Assembly (NCBI GenBank): GCA_947488935.1
Contig: CANLBN010000002.1
Coordinates: 310,001 to 374,000 of the forward strand
DNA: 64,000 nucleotides
Direction of reading: 5' to 3'
Source: an uncultured Pseudomonadales bacterium
GTDB taxonomy: Bacteria; Pseudomonadota; Gammaproteobacteria; Pseudomonadales; Cellvibrionaceae
Every line of letters begins with the position of its first letter. Position 1 is the first letter of the stretch. Below the pieces are notes generated by a model. The model worked only from the letters and a program-made list of their open reading frames with translations. It was not told the origin of the DNA and did not search any database. Below, one piece after another: positions 19,097 through 30,229 of this stretch. The position numbers were made by a program, and so were the translations under genes.

Positions 19097-20080
19097 ATGA
19101 GAAAGATCTTAGTAACAGGTGCTACAGGTTTTATTGGGCTGGCCCTAGTTGATAGTTTGATTGATGCAAAGCACAGCGTGGTAGCCTTGATTAGAGAGCA
19201 ATCATTAGATTTACCAGAAGAGGTTGTGCAGGTTGTTGCAGAGGATTTGAAATCTTGGTCTGCTGCGAATTCGTCATTTGAAAGCAAAATGAAAAAAATA
19301 TTGCCGGATGTAGATATTATTATTCATTTAGCCGCGCGTGTGCATGTAATGACTGATGATTTAAATGATCCGCTAACCGAATTTCGGGCAGTAAACGTGG
19401 ATGCCACGCTTGCATTAGCTCGTATTGCTGCTGATATTGGCATCAAGCGATTTATTTATTTAAGTTCTATCGGTGTTAATGGAAATAACACTTCTCAGCC
19501 ATTTACCGAACGAGACAATCCTTCTCCGCATAATTGTTATGCCGCGTCGAAATATGAGGCTGAGCATGGCTTGTTGGCTTTAGCTCATGCATCGAATATG
19601 GAAGTGGTAGTTATTCGCCCACCATTAGTGTATGGCCCTAATGCCCCAGGGAACTTTGCAACTTTAATGGCATGGATGAGTAGGGGGGTGCCTCTTCCTT
19701 TTGGTGCTATTCATAATAAACGTTCATTAGTAGCTTTAGATAATTTGATCGGTTTTATTATTCATTGCCTTATTCATCCGAAGGCATCTAATGAAATATT
19801 TTTAATTTCAGATAAAGAAGATGTGTCTACCACTGAGCTATTGCAACGAGTAGCTAAAGGTTTTGGGTATCGCCCCTGGCTTATTCCTGTACCTGTACCT
19901 TTCATGAATTTCATAGGGAAATTATTAGGGAAGAATGATGTGACAGATAAGTTATTTGCCTCGCTTCAAGTAGATGCATCTAAAGCGAGGAATTTATTAG
20001 CTTGGAAGCCTGTTATTACGATGGACGAGCAATTGAAAAAAACTGCGAATGCATATTTAAAAAATGAAAAGAATATTTGA
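19097..20080 (+). CDS. NAD-dependent epimerase/reductase, WbpK/WbpV-like
   Basis: SDR-family nucleotide-sugar enzyme of 327 residues. ILVTGATGFIGLALVD (residues 4-19), IIHLAARVHVM, YLSSIGVNG and YAASKYEAE (catalytic tyrosine and lysine) are visible. The HLAARVHVM and RPPLVYGPNAPGNF segments are typical of enzymes that reduce UDP-4-keto-6-deoxy-GlcNAc to UDP-FucNAc or UDP-QuiNAc (WbpK, WbpV) beside a priming transferase and WbpM. That is exactly this gene order. Its end overlaps the next gene by 17 bases. Confidence 0.85.
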   Translation: MRKILVTGATGFIGLALVDSLIDAKHSVVALIREQSLDLPEEVVQVVAEDLKSWSAANSSFESKMKKILPDVDIIIHLAARVHVMTDDLNDPLTEFRAVNVDATLALARIAADIGIKRFIYLSSIGVNGNNTSQPFTERDNPSPHNCYAASKYEAEHGLLALAHASNMEVVVIRPPLVYGPNAPGNFATLMAWMSRGVPLPFGAIHNKRSLVALDNLIGFIIHCLIHPKASNEIFLISDKEDVSTTELLQRVAKGFGYRPWLIPVPVPFMNFIGKLLGKNDVTDKLFASLQVDASKARNLLAWKPVITMDEQLKKTANAYLKNEKNI

Positions 20081-20624
20081 TCTTGTGCTGGCATTGATTG
20101 CCATGAGTATTTTACTCTTGCCAGCTATTACTATAGCCGTTCTCGTTAAGCTTACATCCAAAGGGCCTATTTTGTATTGGTCAGACCGTGTAGGTAGAAA
20201 TAATGAAATTTTTAAAATGCCAAAATTTAGAAGTATGAATGTTGATACTCCTGCAGTGGCAACTCATTTATTAACAGACCCTAAAGCTGTATTGACACCT
20301 ATTGGTAACTTTTTACGTAAATCGAGTTTAGACGAACTTCCCCAGCTATGGTCAATTTTTAAAGGGGATATGAGCTTTGTTGGACCACGCCCTGCGCTAT
20401 ATAATCAAGATGACTTAATTGTATTACGAACTAAACATAGAGTTGATAAGCTGGTGCCAGGTTTGACTGGCTGGGCTCAAGTTAATGGGCGTGATGAATT
20501 GCCTGTACCTAAAAAAGTGGCTTTAGATGTCGAGTATTTAGAGAAGCATTCATTATTGCTTGATATTAAAATTATTTGGCTTACTTTTATTAAGGTGCTT
20601 AAAAAAGATGGTGTGTTGCATTAA
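20064..20624 (+). CDS. Undecaprenyl-phosphate sugar phosphotransferase (PglC/WcaJ type)
   Basis: Monotopic phosphoglycosyl transferase that loads the first sugar phosphate onto undecaprenyl phosphate. At 186 residues it is the short catalytic form without the WcaJ N-terminal membrane part. It has an N-terminal hydrophobic re-entrant helix (about 4-28), KFRSMNVD, the SSLDELPQLWSI segment with the catalytic Asp-Glu pair, SFVGPRPA and GLTGWAQVNGRD. It overlaps the upstream reductase gene by 17 bases. It probably transfers FucNAc-P or QuiNAc-P supplied by the neighbouring enzymes. Confidence 0.93.
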   Translation: MKRIFDLVLALIAMSILLLPAITIAVLVKLTSKGPILYWSDRVGRNNEIFKMPKFRSMNVDTPAVATHLLTDPKAVLTPIGNFLRKSSLDELPQLWSIFKGDMSFVGPRPALYNQDDLIVLRTKHRVDKLVPGLTGWAQVNGRDELPVPKKVALDVEYLEKHSLLLDIKIIWLTFIKVLKKDGVLH

Positions 20625-20733
20625 TAAAGTTGACTGGAGCCGTATTGTGTTATTTGGAAAGTTGTCGCTATCTATAGAGTAACGTAAACTTGAGTTAGAG
20701 AAATCTGATAACCAAAGCTTGAGAGCTTAAATA

Positions 20734-22692
20734 ATGACTAATTTTCTTTCGAAAAACCTAATTTTTAAAATTATTTCGATGAATCGCAGCAATAAGCGTT
20801 TTGTTATGGTGTTCGCAGATTTAATTGCTTTGCCCTTAGCTCTATGGTCTGGTTACGCCCTACGCTTGTCAGAGTGGTGGCCACAAGAATATTTGTTAGC
20901 ATCTTGGAAATTATTTATTATATTACCCATAGTTGGTGTTTTAATTTTTATGCGCCTTGGGCTATATCGTGCCATTGTACGATTTATGGGGGCCCAAGCA
21001 ATTTGGGCAGTAGGAAAAGGAGTTCTGCTTTTAGCACTTGTTTTGTGGTCTACAGCTTTCATTTTTCAAATAAATCCTTTCCCCCGCTCTATACCTATTA
21101 GTTTTGCATTATCTGCCCTAGTTTATGTGGGTGGTAGTCGATTATTGGTTAGGCATTATTATCATTGGCTAATTACGCGGCATGAAAGTAAAGAGGCTGT
21201 CCTTATTTACGGTGCGGGCGGCGCAGGTATCCAGTTGGCGACTGCTTTATTTGATGGCAAGGAGTTTTATCCTGCAGGTTTTATAGATGATGATAAGGCT
21301 CTATGGGGTTCGACGATTAAAAGCCTTCCTGTCCATAACCCTAATAAAGTCATTGATTTAATTGAAAATGCTTCTATTAAGCATGTCTTGTTAGCAGTTC
21401 CTGCTGCAAGTAATTTTCAGCGTAAAAAAATGTTAGAAAAATTTGAAGGTTGCAATGTTCACGTCCAAACGATTCCTTCTATGCCAGAGCTACTGTCTGG
21501 GCAAGCTTCCATTGAGCAAGTTCGTGAAGTACATATAGAAGAATTACTCGGTCGTGATGCTGTGCCGCCTAAGTCATCATTGATGACCAAATGTATCTTG
21601 GGGAAGATGGTCTTGGTAACTGGCGCTGGTGGATCAATAGGTTCTGAATTATGTCGTCAGATAGTGCAGCAGCGCCCTAGAGGTTTAGTATTGTTTGAAT
21701 CGAACGAATATTGTTTATATAAAGTTGAGCAAGAATTAAAAGAGCTGCTCAAAAGGGAGTCGTTATCTATTTCAATTTATACTTTGTTGGGATCGGTGAC
21801 TAATAGAGATCGTGTAGCTAAGTTAATAAATTATTTTTCAATTGAAACTATATATCATGCTGCAGCTTATAAGCATGTACCAATGGTAGAGCATAATATT
21901 GTGGAAGGTATTGCCAATAATATTATTGGTACACAAATTGTTGCTGAAGAGGCGGCAAAAGCAAGTGTGGGTCATTTTATTTTAATTTCAACAGATAAGG
22001 CTGTTCGCCCCACAAATGTTATGGGTGCAACTAAGCGCTTTGCTGAAATGATTTTGCAGCAGCTGGCAACAGCAGATACATTAACAGTATTCTCCATGGT
22101 GCGTTTTGGTAATGTGTTGGGTTCTTCAGGCTCTGTTGTGCCATTATTTAGAAAGCAAATTCAAGAGGGTGGGCCAGTAACAGTTACTCATAAAGAAATC
22201 ACTCGGTTTTTTATGACGATTCCTGAGGCCGCTTCATTAGTGATACAGGCAGGCTCAATGGCTCAGGGTGGTGATGTATTTGTGTTGGATATGGGGGAGC
22301 CAGTTAAGATAGTTGACTTAGCTATACGTATGGTTCAATTATCTGGGCTAGAACTACAGACCGACGAAAACCCAGATGGAGATATTCAAATTCAATATAC
22401 AGGTTTGCGTCCAGCAGAAAAGCTTTATGAGGAACTGTTGGTTGGAGACAATGTTGTAGGTACCGAACATAGTATGATTATGCGTGCGAACGAAGATTAT
22501 CTTGATGAGGCGTTGTTAACCAAACGCTTAAGTGAGTTGAAAGCTGCCATTAAGGTGAATGATTGCAATTTATTAAGACAAATATTAATTGAGTCTATTT
22601 CAGGTTACCAACCACATAATGCGGTAGTTGATTACTATGGTGTTGACAGTGGTGAAAGTTTAAAACACAAAAATATTATCAATATTAAATAG
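20734..22692 (+). CDS. wbpM: Membrane UDP-GlcNAc 4,6-dehydratase, WbpM type
   Basis: Inner-membrane polysaccharide enzyme of 652 residues with the usual architecture. Four hydrophobic segments lie within about 25-130, the first nucleotide-binding fold starts at IYGAGGAGIQLATAL (near 158), and the catalytic SDR domain starts at VLVTGAGGSIGSELCRQI (near 292). ISTDKAVRPTNVMGATKRFAE carries the family's active-site pattern, followed by FGNVLGSSGSVVPLF and TRFFMTIPEA. It would make UDP-4-keto-6-deoxy-GlcNAc for the upstream reductase. The symbol follows the Pseudomonas homologue; CapD or FlmA names are also used. Confidence 0.9.
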   Translation: MTNFLSKNLIFKIISMNRSNKRFVMVFADLIALPLALWSGYALRLSEWWPQEYLLASWKLFIILPIVGVLIFMRLGLYRAIVRFMGAQAIWAVGKGVLLLALVLWSTAFIFQINPFPRSIPISFALSALVYVGGSRLLVRHYYHWLITRHESKEAVLIYGAGGAGIQLATALFDGKEFYPAGFIDDDKALWGSTIKSLPVHNPNKVIDLIENASIKHVLLAVPAASNFQRKKMLEKFEGCNVHVQTIPSMPELLSGQASIEQVREVHIEELLGRDAVPPKSSLMTKCILGKMVLVTGAGGSIGSELCRQIVQQRPRGLVLFESNEYCLYKVEQELKELLKRESLSISIYTLLGSVTNRDRVAKLINYFSIETIYHAAAYKHVPMVEHNIVEGIANNIIGTQIVAEEAAKASVGHFILISTDKAVRPTNVMGATKRFAEMILQQLATADTLTVFSMVRFGNVLGSSGSVVPLFRKQIQEGGPVTVTHKEITRFFMTIPEAASLVIQAGSMAQGGDVFVLDMGEPVKIVDLAIRMVQLSGLELQTDENPDGDIQIQYTGLRPAEKLYEELLVGDNVVGTEHSMIMRANEDYLDEALLTKRLSELKAAIKVNDCNLLRQILIESISGYQPHNAVVDYYGVDSGESLKHKNIINIK

Positions 22693-22781
22693 TTTCGATG
22701 GGCGCTGTTTATGGCTCATTTTTAAAGTGATTATAGCGTTGCCAAATGTCTCGATTCTCGCTACACTGCGCGCCCTGATGT

Positions 22782-22858
22782 ACGACCGTAGCTCAGTTGG
22801 TTAGAGCACCACCTTGACATGGTGGGGGTCGGTGGTTCGAGTCCACTCGGTCGTACCA
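22782..22858 (+). tRNA. tRNA-Val (GAC)
   Basis: A 77-base cloverleaf. The acceptor stem ACGACCG/CGGTCGT is perfect, the D arm GCTC/GAGC and the anticodon stem CCACC/GGTGG enclose the loop TTGACAT with anticodon GAC. The T arm GGTGG/CCACT has loop TTCGAGT, discriminator A, and CCA is encoded. Confidence 0.97.
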
Positions 22859-23012
22859 TTATGAAAGCCCAGTATTTGTTGGGTTTTCATAATGGTTAAT
22901 CATAGTACGAGAACAGTGTTCGACAAAAATGTCTGGAACATTTTTGAACAGCTCTGCTGCCCCGAAGGTGTGAGTTACAGGATGTAACTTATTAGTCCAC
23001 TCGGTCGTACCA
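22840..23012 (+). repeat. 19-base direct repeat of the tRNA-Val 3' end flanking a 154-base unit
   Basis: The last 19 bases of tRNA-Val (22840-22858, AGTCCACTCGGTCGTACCA) recur exactly at 22994-23012. The DNA between contains the long hairpin above, a perfect 9-bp stem CAAAAATGT/ACATTTTTG around 22926-22950 and a 7-bp stem AGTTACA/TGTAACT around 22975. The period of 154 bases, with a tRNA 3' end at each boundary, recalls the rtT repeats after E. coli tyrT (about 178 bases, 19 bases of tRNA-Tyr). Confidence 0.85.
22856..22895 (+). terminator. Long hairpin directly at the tRNA-Val 3' end
   Basis: Stem of 16 pairs (22856-22871 with 22880-22895, one G-T wobble) and an 8-base loop. Its 5' arm starts with the CCA of the tRNA itself. 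Four T residues lie within the 3' arm but no T run follows, so it may be an RNA-processing structure rather than a strict terminator. Confidence 0.5.
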
Positions 23013-23072
23013 ATTCTACAATTAATTTCTCATGCGACCTTTAGTAAGGGCCGCCACTGACTAGGAAAGCAC

Positions 23073-24989
23073 ATGCCTGTTATTACTCTCCCCGATGGTT
23101 CCGAACGTTCTTTTGATAAGGCTGTATCAGCCTATGATGTTGCCGCCGATATAGGTCCAGGCCTTGCTAAAGCCACTATTGCTGGCCGTGTTAATGGTGA
23201 GCGGGTCGATGCTCATGACCTTATTGAGCAAGATGCCCAGTTAAGTATCCTTACCGCTAAAGACGAAGATGGCCTTGAAATCATCCGTCACTCCTGTGCA
23301 CATTTGGTCGGGCATGCAGTTAAGCAATTATGGCCTGATGCTAAAATGGCCATTGGGCCAACAATTGAAAATGGCTTTTATTACGATATTGATCTCGATT
23401 ATATGTTGACCGATGACGATATGGCAAAGCTTGAGCAAACAATGAAGGTGTTGGCTAAAACCCATTATGGCGTTGTCAAAAAGAAGGTGAGCTGGCAAGA
23501 AGCTTTTGATACCTTTAAAGCCCGTGGCGAGAGTTATAAGTTAGAAATTTTAGAACGTGATATTCCCAAAGATACAGAGCCTGCGCTTTATCATCACGAA
23601 GAATATATCGATATGTGTCGTGGCCCTCATGTGCCTAATATGAAGTTTTGTGAGCACTTTAAATTAATGCGCGTATCCGGAGCCTACTGGCGGGGTGACT
23701 CCGATAATAAAATGCTACAGCGTATTTATGGCACTGCATGGCCCGATAAAAAACAATTAAAAGCGCACCTACACTTTTTAGAAGAAGCCGTTAAGCGCGA
23801 TCATCGTAAACTCGCCAAAAAATTTGACCTCTTTCATATTCAAGAAGAAGCACCTGGCATGGTGTTTTGGCATCCAAAAGGATGGGGTGTTTATACCGCT
23901 GTTGAAGAGTACATGCGCAAAGTGCAGCGCGACAATGGTTACCAAGAGATAAAAACACCACAGATTGTTGATCGTAGCCTTTGGGAGCGCTCAGGCCACT
24001 GGGATAAATTTCGTGAGAATATGTTCACGGTAGAGTCAGAGTCACGAGATTATGCAGTAAAGCCCATGAATTGCCCTTGCCATGTGCAAGTGTTTAATCA
24101 GGGTTTAAAATCGTATAAAGATTTGCCATTGCGCTTAGCAGAGTTTGGCTGTTGTCACCGTAATGAGGCCTCGGGTACGCTCCAAGGGCTTATGCGTGTA
24201 CGCGGCTTTGTGCAAGATGATGCCCATATCTTCTGTAGTGAAGAAAGTATCCAGGAAGAAGTCTCAGTTTTTACCGACCTCTTGTATAAAGTGTATGCAG
24301 ATTTTGGCTTTAGCGATGTGATTATCCGTTTATCAACACGCCCAGAGCAGCGTGTGGGCGATGACTCGGTATGGGATAAGGCAGAAAAAGCACTAGCCGA
24401 TGCGCTCGATGCAAAAGGTTTAGCTTGGGAGTTACTGCCTGGCGAAGGTGCGTTTTATGGACCAAAGATCGAGTTTTCCTTAAAAGACTGTCTTAACCGT
24501 GTGTGGCAGTGCGGAACTATTCAAGTCGACTTTTCAATGCCTGGCCGACTCGATGCGCAGTTTGTTGCAGAGGATGGCTCGCGCCAAGTACCGGTGATGT
24601 TACACCGTGCTATTTTGGGTTCTTTTGAGCGCTTTATTGGGATTTTAATCGAACATTACGAAGGTGCGTTTCCGACCTGGTTAGCGCCAGAACAAGTCGT
24701 GATTATGAATATTACTGATAATCAGGCCGAATATTCACAAAAAGTAGAAGAAACCTTAAAAAACAATGGTTTTAGGGCGATTTCTGACTTGAGAAATGAG
24801 AAGATCGGCTTTAAAATCCGCGAGCACACATTACAACGTATTCCATACTTGTTAGTTGTTGGCAATAAAGAAGTCGAAAACAATACCGTTGCCGTAAGAA
24901 ATCGTAGTGGTGATGATCTAGGGGTTATGGCAATTAATGAATTTCTTGCATTACTAGCTAGTGATATTGCTGAGAAAAAATGTCTATAA
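23073..24989 (+). CDS. thrS: Threonine--tRNA ligase
   Basis: Charges tRNA-Thr. Length 638 residues fits the bacterial enzyme. Domains in order: N-terminal TGS domain (about 1-62), the editing domain with [16 protein letters not shown] and the zinc-type HxxxH and later DMCRGPHVP, the class II catalytic core with [10 protein letters not shown] (zinc cysteine) and [12 protein letters not shown], and the C-terminal anticodon-binding domain from about 535. It heads the conserved thrS-infC-rpmI-rplT-pheST block. The start follows the tRNA-Val unit by about 60 bases. Confidence 0.98.
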   Translation: MPVITLPDGSERSFDKAVSAYDVAADIGPGLAKATIAGRVNGERVDAHDLIEQDAQLSILTAKDEDGLEIIRHSCAHLVGHAVKQLWPDAKMAIGPTIENGFYYDIDLDYMLTDDDMAKLEQTMKVLAKTHYGVVKKKVSWQEAFDTFKARGESYKLEILERDIPKDTEPALYHHEEYIDMCRGPHVPNMKFCEHFKLMRVSGAYWRGDSDNKMLQRIYGTAWPDKKQLKAHLHFLEEAVKRDHRKLAKKFDLFHIQEEAPGMVFWHPKGWGVYTAVEEYMRKVQRDNGYQEIKTPQIVDRSLWERSGHWDKFRENMFTVESESRDYAVKPMNCPCHVQVFNQGLKSYKDLPLRLAEFGCCHRNEASGTLQGLMRVRGFVQDDAHIFCSEESIQEEVSVFTDLLYKVYADFGFSDVIIRLSTRPEQRVGDDSVWDKAEKALADALDAKGLAWELLPGEGAFYGPKIEFSLKDCLNRVWQCGTIQVDFSMPGRLDAQFVAEDGSRQVPVMLHRAILGSFERFIGILIEHYEGAFPTWLAPEQVVIMNITDNQAEYSQKVEETLKNNGFRAISDLRNEKIGFKIREHTLQRIPYLLVVGNKEVENNTVAVRNRSGDDLGVMAINEFLALLASDIAEKKCL

Positions 24990-25140
24990 CGTCGTTTTTC
25001 TTGTCAAAAAATTCATCTATAGCAAGATGGTAAAAGTAATATAGATAAAATTGTCTATAGTTAATGATCAACGTTGAAAGAGGATTTTGCGCATCAGGTG
25101 CAAAATTAAGGGCCATTAAGGTCAAATTTGGAGAAATACA

Positions 25141-25674
25141 ATTAATAGCAAAGATAGCCGTAGTAAAAAAGCACGCATAAATGAGCAGATACAAGCTGAT
25201 CAGGTTCGTCTAATCGGAGCCGATGGGCAGCAAGTTGGAGTAGTGTCTTTGGCAGACGCCCTTGAAAATGCTCAAAAGGCCACTTTGGATCTAGTCGAGA
25301 TCGCTGCAGATTCTGATCCTATCGTGTGTAAGGTAATGGACTACGGCAAACACTTATTTGATATTAAAAAGACAAAAGCCGCCGCTAAAAAGAAGCAAAA
25401 GCAGCAACAAATTAAAGAAATGAAGTTTCGACCAGGGACGGAAGAAGGGGATTATAAGGTAAAACTACGCAACCTTATACGTTTCCTAGAAAACGGGGAC
25501 AAGGCTAAAGTATCACTACGGTACCGCGGTCGGGAGATGGCTCATCAAGAATTAGGTATGGAGATGATGAAACGCATCGAAATTGATCTTGAAGAGATAG
25601 CCACAGTTGAGCAATATCCAAAAATGGAAGGCCGCCAGCTGTTAATGGTATTGTCACCGAAAAAGAAGAAGTAA
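25141..25674 (+). CDS. infC: Translation initiation factor IF-3, ATT start
   Basis: Binds the 30S subunit and checks start-codon selection. The frame opens at a rare ATT codon at 25141, preceded by GGAG with an eight-base spacer, and continues [26 protein letters not shown], the normal IF-3 N-terminus, giving 177 residues. The first GTG lies far inside the protein and would remove the N-terminal domain. The linker is lysine-rich, and the C-terminal domain has [17 protein letters not shown] and [13 protein letters not shown]. The ATT start is the basis of known infC autoregulation, in which IF-3 discriminates against its own start codon. Confidence 0.96.
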   Translation: MNSKDSRSKKARINEQIQADQVRLIGADGQQVGVVSLADALENAQKATLDLVEIAADSDPIVCKVMDYGKHLFDIKKTKAAAKKKQKQQQIKEMKFRPGTEEGDYKVKLRNLIRFLENGDKAKVSLRYRGREMAHQELGMEMMKRIEIDLEEIATVEQYPKMEGRQLLMVLSPKKKK

Positions 25675-25767
25675 TTAGGCTTTTAGCTGCCTCTTTATTT
25701 TATTTATTAACCAAATCAGCCTTACTTACTAACATTAAGGTCTGGTACAAATGCGGAGTTTATTCTC

Positions 25768-25965
25768 ATGGCAACAAAAGCTAAAGTACACAGTGGCGCC
25801 TCTAAGCGCTTCAAAAAAACGGCTGCTGGCTACAAGCGCAAAAGCGCTCACAAGAGTCACATCCTCACCAAAATGACCACTAAGCGTAAGCGTCAATTAC
25901 GCGGCACGAGTCTTGTCGACGCTGTTGATAAACCAGCAATCGATCGCATGCTTCGCGCTAATTAA
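25768..25965 (+). CDS. rpmI: 50S ribosomal protein L35
   Basis: A 65-residue basic ribosomal protein with the family pattern [20 protein letters not shown] near the N-terminus and [16 protein letters not shown], ending MLRAN. It lies 93 bases after infC and 20 before rplT, in the usual operon. In E. coli, L20 represses rpmI and rplT by binding a pseudoknot in this upstream region. I cannot verify such a fold here by eye. Confidence 0.98.
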   Translation: MATKAKVHSGASKRFKKTAAGYKRKSAHKSHILTKMTTKRKRQLRGTSLVDAVDKPAIDRMLRAN

Positions 25966-25985
25966 ATCATTCTGAGGAGACTAAA

Positions 25986-26342
25986 ATGGCTCGTGTAAAA
26001 CGTGGTGTTGTGGCTCGTAAAAGCCACAAAAAAGTTCTAAAAGCAGCAAAAGGTTACTACGGTGCGCGTTCGCGTATCTTCCGTGTTGCAAAACAAGCAG
26101 TAATTAAAGCTGGTCAATATGCATACCGTGACCGTCGTGTTAAAAAGCGTAACTTTCGTGCGCTTTGGATCACACGTATTAACGCACAATCTCGTGCATT
26201 AGGTATGACTTATAGCCAATTAATTGCTGGCCTTAAAAAAGCAGAAATCGCTCTAGATCGACGCGTATTGGCTGATCTTGCTGTTCATGATAAAGCAGCG
26301 TTTGCTGCTGTTGTCGAGAAGGCAAAAGCGGCACTTGCTTAA
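25986..26342 (+). CDS. rplT: 50S ribosomal protein L20
   Basis: Early-assembly 23S rRNA-binding protein of 118 residues, the normal length. Typical stretches are [37 protein letters not shown] and [18 protein letters not shown]. Preceded by GAGGAG at a good distance and followed by a strong terminator 90 bases downstream, so the pheST genes behind it probably have their own promoter or rely on read-through. Confidence 0.98.
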   Translation: MARVKRGVVARKSHKKVLKAAKGYYGARSRIFRVAKQAVIKAGQYAYRDRRVKKRNFRALWITRINAQSRALGMTYSQLIAGLKKAEIALDRRVLADLAVHDKAAFAAVVEKAKAALA

Positions 26343-26431
26343 TTTATAGCAGATTAGCTCTTTATATATAGTTTTATAAAGAACGTTTTAATCTAACCTA
26401 TAAAATACTATTACTCTAAAAAGTAGTGGTT

Positions 26432-26466
26432 AAAAGGGAGGCTGTAAAAAGCCTCCCTTTTTTATT
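26432..26466 (+). terminator. Rho-independent terminator after rplT
   Basis: AAAAGGGAGGC, a short loop, GCCTCCCTTTTTT: an 8-bp GC-rich stem (GGGAGGCT/AGCCTCCC) followed by a T run. Ends the infC-rpmI-rplT transcript before pheS. Confidence 0.9.
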
Positions 26467-26594
26467 GTGCAATTTTTAAGGCTAAAGCTGTATATAACGC
26501 ACTGTAAAAATAAAGTTATAGAAGACCATTTAAAAGCAATAGCTAAATAGCTTGTTTAAGATGGCTAATAAAAAATAAACATACAATTCCGTAG

Positions 26595-27647
<1,053 letters not shown>

Positions 27648-27727
27648 ATCTATACAATACGGCTGCTAATGAGATTGTAGATAGTAATAATCGAGTAGCT
27701 TTTTAGTTAATTTCCGACAGAAAAAAT

Positions 27728-30109
27728 ATGAAAATAAGTGAATCTTGGTTAAGAGAGTGGGTTAACCCAAAATTAACGACCGATGAGTTGGCTGCACAAA
27801 TAACAATGGCCGGCCTAGAGGTTGATGCAGTAGAACCCGTTGCGGAGTCCTTTAGCGGGGTTATTGTTGGTGAAATACTATTTGTCGAACAGCATCAAGA
27901 TGCGGATAAATTACGTGTTTGTCAGGTGTCTGGCCTTAATGGTGATATTACCCAAGTAGTTTGCGGTGCGCCTAATGCACGAGTGGGTATTAAAGTGCCC
28001 TTTGCAACAGTTGGTGCCATATTACCTGGCGATTTTAGTATTAAAAAAGCCAAGCTACGCGGTGTTGAATCCTTTGGTATGTTATGCGCTCAAACAGAGT
28101 TAAAGCTAGGTGACGATAGTGATGGTCTTTGGGAGTTATCAGGAGATGCACCTGTAGGTACTGATCTTAGAGAATATTTACAGCTCAATGATACTGCTAT
28201 CGATGTTGATTTAACGCCTAATCGCAGTGATTGCTTATCGCTAAAGGGGATTGCTCGTGAAGTAGGGGTGCTTAACCGTTTAAGTGTGACTGAACCTGTC
28301 ATAAATCCCGTTAGTGCAACTATTACAGATAAGATCAATATTAACTTAGAGGCAAGTGATGCCTGTCCACGCTACGTAGGGCGTATTATTCGCAGTATAG
28401 ATATTTCAAGGCCAACACCTTTGTGGATTAAAGAGCGTCTTAGGCGCGCAGATATTGGCTCTAAGGACATTGTTGTCGATGTTACCAACTATGTATTGCT
28501 TGAGCTTGGCCAACCCATGCATGCCTTTGATCTAAAATCGTTAGAAGGCAATATAACTGTCCGCTATGCGCAAGATAAAGAGCCTCTGGAGCTACTTAAT
28601 GGGCAAACAGTTGAACTAGCTTCAAATGTACTGGTTATTGCCGATGATAAAAAATCCGTAGCAATGGCGGGTATTATGGGTGGCAGTCAAACAGCCGTTT
28701 CTAGTGACACTAAAGATATCTTACTAGAGAGTGCCTTTTTTCTACCAACTGCAATTGCTGGTCGTGCACGAGAGTATGGCCTGCACACGGACTCTTCTCA
28801 TCGCTTTGAACGTGGCGTTGACTTCAAACTTCAAGAGCAAGCTGTCGAGCGTGCTACTCAGTTAATAATAGAGGTTGCAGGTGGGCAAGTGGCTGAGGTA
28901 GTAGTGGCTGAGGTAGAGCACCCAGCACTATCGACTAAAACGGTTACTCTACGTCGTGAGCGCATTTTAAAGGGATTGGGCTTTGATCTTCCCGACGCTG
29001 AAGTCATTGATATCCTCCAGCGTTTGGGGTTAGTTGTATCAGAGACAAATGATGATGGCTGGGTATTTATTGTCCCTAGTTATCGCTTTGATATAGAGAT
29101 AGAGGCCGATTTACTTGAAGAGCTAGCTCGTATCTATGGCTACAATAATTTGCCAACAACGAGTGTGCGTATGGGTATGGAGCTGCCCATGCATCAAGAG
29201 ACTGCCCTAGGTTTAGATGCAATACGTGCTAATTTAGTCGCTAGAGACTATCGAGAGTCGATTTCTTATAGTTTTGTCGACCCTAAAATACAGCAATTGC
29301 TCGATCCTGATGCTAAGCCCATTGTATTGCAAAACCCCATTAGTGCTGATATGTCAGTAATGAGAACCTCTCTATGGCAAGGTTTAGTGACAGCATTAGT
29401 CAATAACGTTAAGCGCCAACAAACCCGAGTTCGCTTTTTTGAAACAGGGCTGCGTTTTACATCAAATAATGCCTCAGAATTAATACAAGAGCCTATGATT
29501 GCAGGTTTAGTTTATGGCGCGCGTCACAATGAAAGCTGGTTAGAAAAGGCTAGTAACGTTGATTTCTATGATCTTAAGGGCGATGTTGAGTCATTATTGG
29601 CTATCACTAAAGAGCCAAATCAATTCAGCTTTGAATCAGCTGAGCATCCAGCATTACACCCTGGGCAGACTGCCTCCATTAATTTGTCCGGGGTTACGGT
29701 GGGCTATATCGGTGCCTTACATCCGAGTATCCAGCAAGATTTAGACTTACCGCAAAGGGTATATGTATTTGAAGTTGCACAAGCGGCACTGGCTAATGCA
29801 CGCTTTCCTAAGTTTGAGCCTTTATCACGTTTTCCAGAGGTTAGACGTGACCTTGCTGTGATTGTAAATCAAGATTTAGCTGTCTCAAAGTTAGAGTCTA
29901 CCGTTAGTCAAGCAGCAGGAGAGTTATTAACAAACTTAAAGGTATTTGACGTATATGTGGGCAAAGGTATTGATTCTGAAAGAAAAAGTATCGCTTTGGG
30001 CTTGACCTTTCAGCATCTTTCCCGCACTCTTACCGACGATGAAATAACATCATCAGTAAATAATGTGGTTAAGGCGTTAAAACAAGAATATAACGCTGAA
30101 TTAAGATAA
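27728..30109 (+). CDS. pheT: Phenylalanine--tRNA ligase beta subunit
   Basis: Structural and editing subunit, 793 residues. Domains: N-terminal tRNA-binding OB fold (about 40-150, VVCGAPNAR), B3/4 editing domain (210-390, with GGSQTAVSSDTKDILLESAFF), B5 domain (about 400-475), the catalytic-like core, and the C-terminal FDX-ACB domain (about 700-793, SRFPEVRRDLAVIV). It is 80 bases downstream of pheS and followed by ihfA. Confidence 0.98.
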   Translation: MKISESWLREWVNPKLTTDELAAQITMAGLEVDAVEPVAESFSGVIVGEILFVEQHQDADKLRVCQVSGLNGDITQVVCGAPNARVGIKVPFATVGAILPGDFSIKKAKLRGVESFGMLCAQTELKLGDDSDGLWELSGDAPVGTDLREYLQLNDTAIDVDLTPNRSDCLSLKGIAREVGVLNRLSVTEPVINPVSATITDKININLEASDACPRYVGRIIRSIDISRPTPLWIKERLRRADIGSKDIVVDVTNYVLLELGQPMHAFDLKSLEGNITVRYAQDKEPLELLNGQTVELASNVLVIADDKKSVAMAGIMGGSQTAVSSDTKDILLESAFFLPTAIAGRAREYGLHTDSSHRFERGVDFKLQEQAVERATQLIIEVAGGQVAEVVVAEVEHPALSTKTVTLRRERILKGLGFDLPDAEVIDILQRLGLVVSETNDDGWVFIVPSYRFDIEIEADLLEELARIYGYNNLPTTSVRMGMELPMHQETALGLDAIRANLVARDYRESISYSFVDPKIQQLLDPDAKPIVLQNPISADMSVMRTSLWQGLVTALVNNVKRQQTRVRFFETGLRFTSNNASELIQEPMIAGLVYGARHNESWLEKASNVDFYDLKGDVESLLAITKEPNQFSFESAEHPALHPGQTASINLSGVTVGYIGALHPSIQQDLDLPQRVYVFEVAQAALANARFPKFEPLSRFPEVRRDLAVIVNQDLAVSKLESTVSQAAGELLTNLKVFDVYVGKGIDSERKSIALGLTFQHLSRTLTDDEITSSVNNVVKALKQEYNAELR

Positions 30110-30229
30110 TACGAATTGGATCAATGTTTGAGCTGACATTATTGTGGATAATAAGCCTATAACAGTATGTCTTCAGTCGTTTGTTCTTATGTACCAATGC
30201 TTATATAACATGCGTTGAGAGGCGACTAG

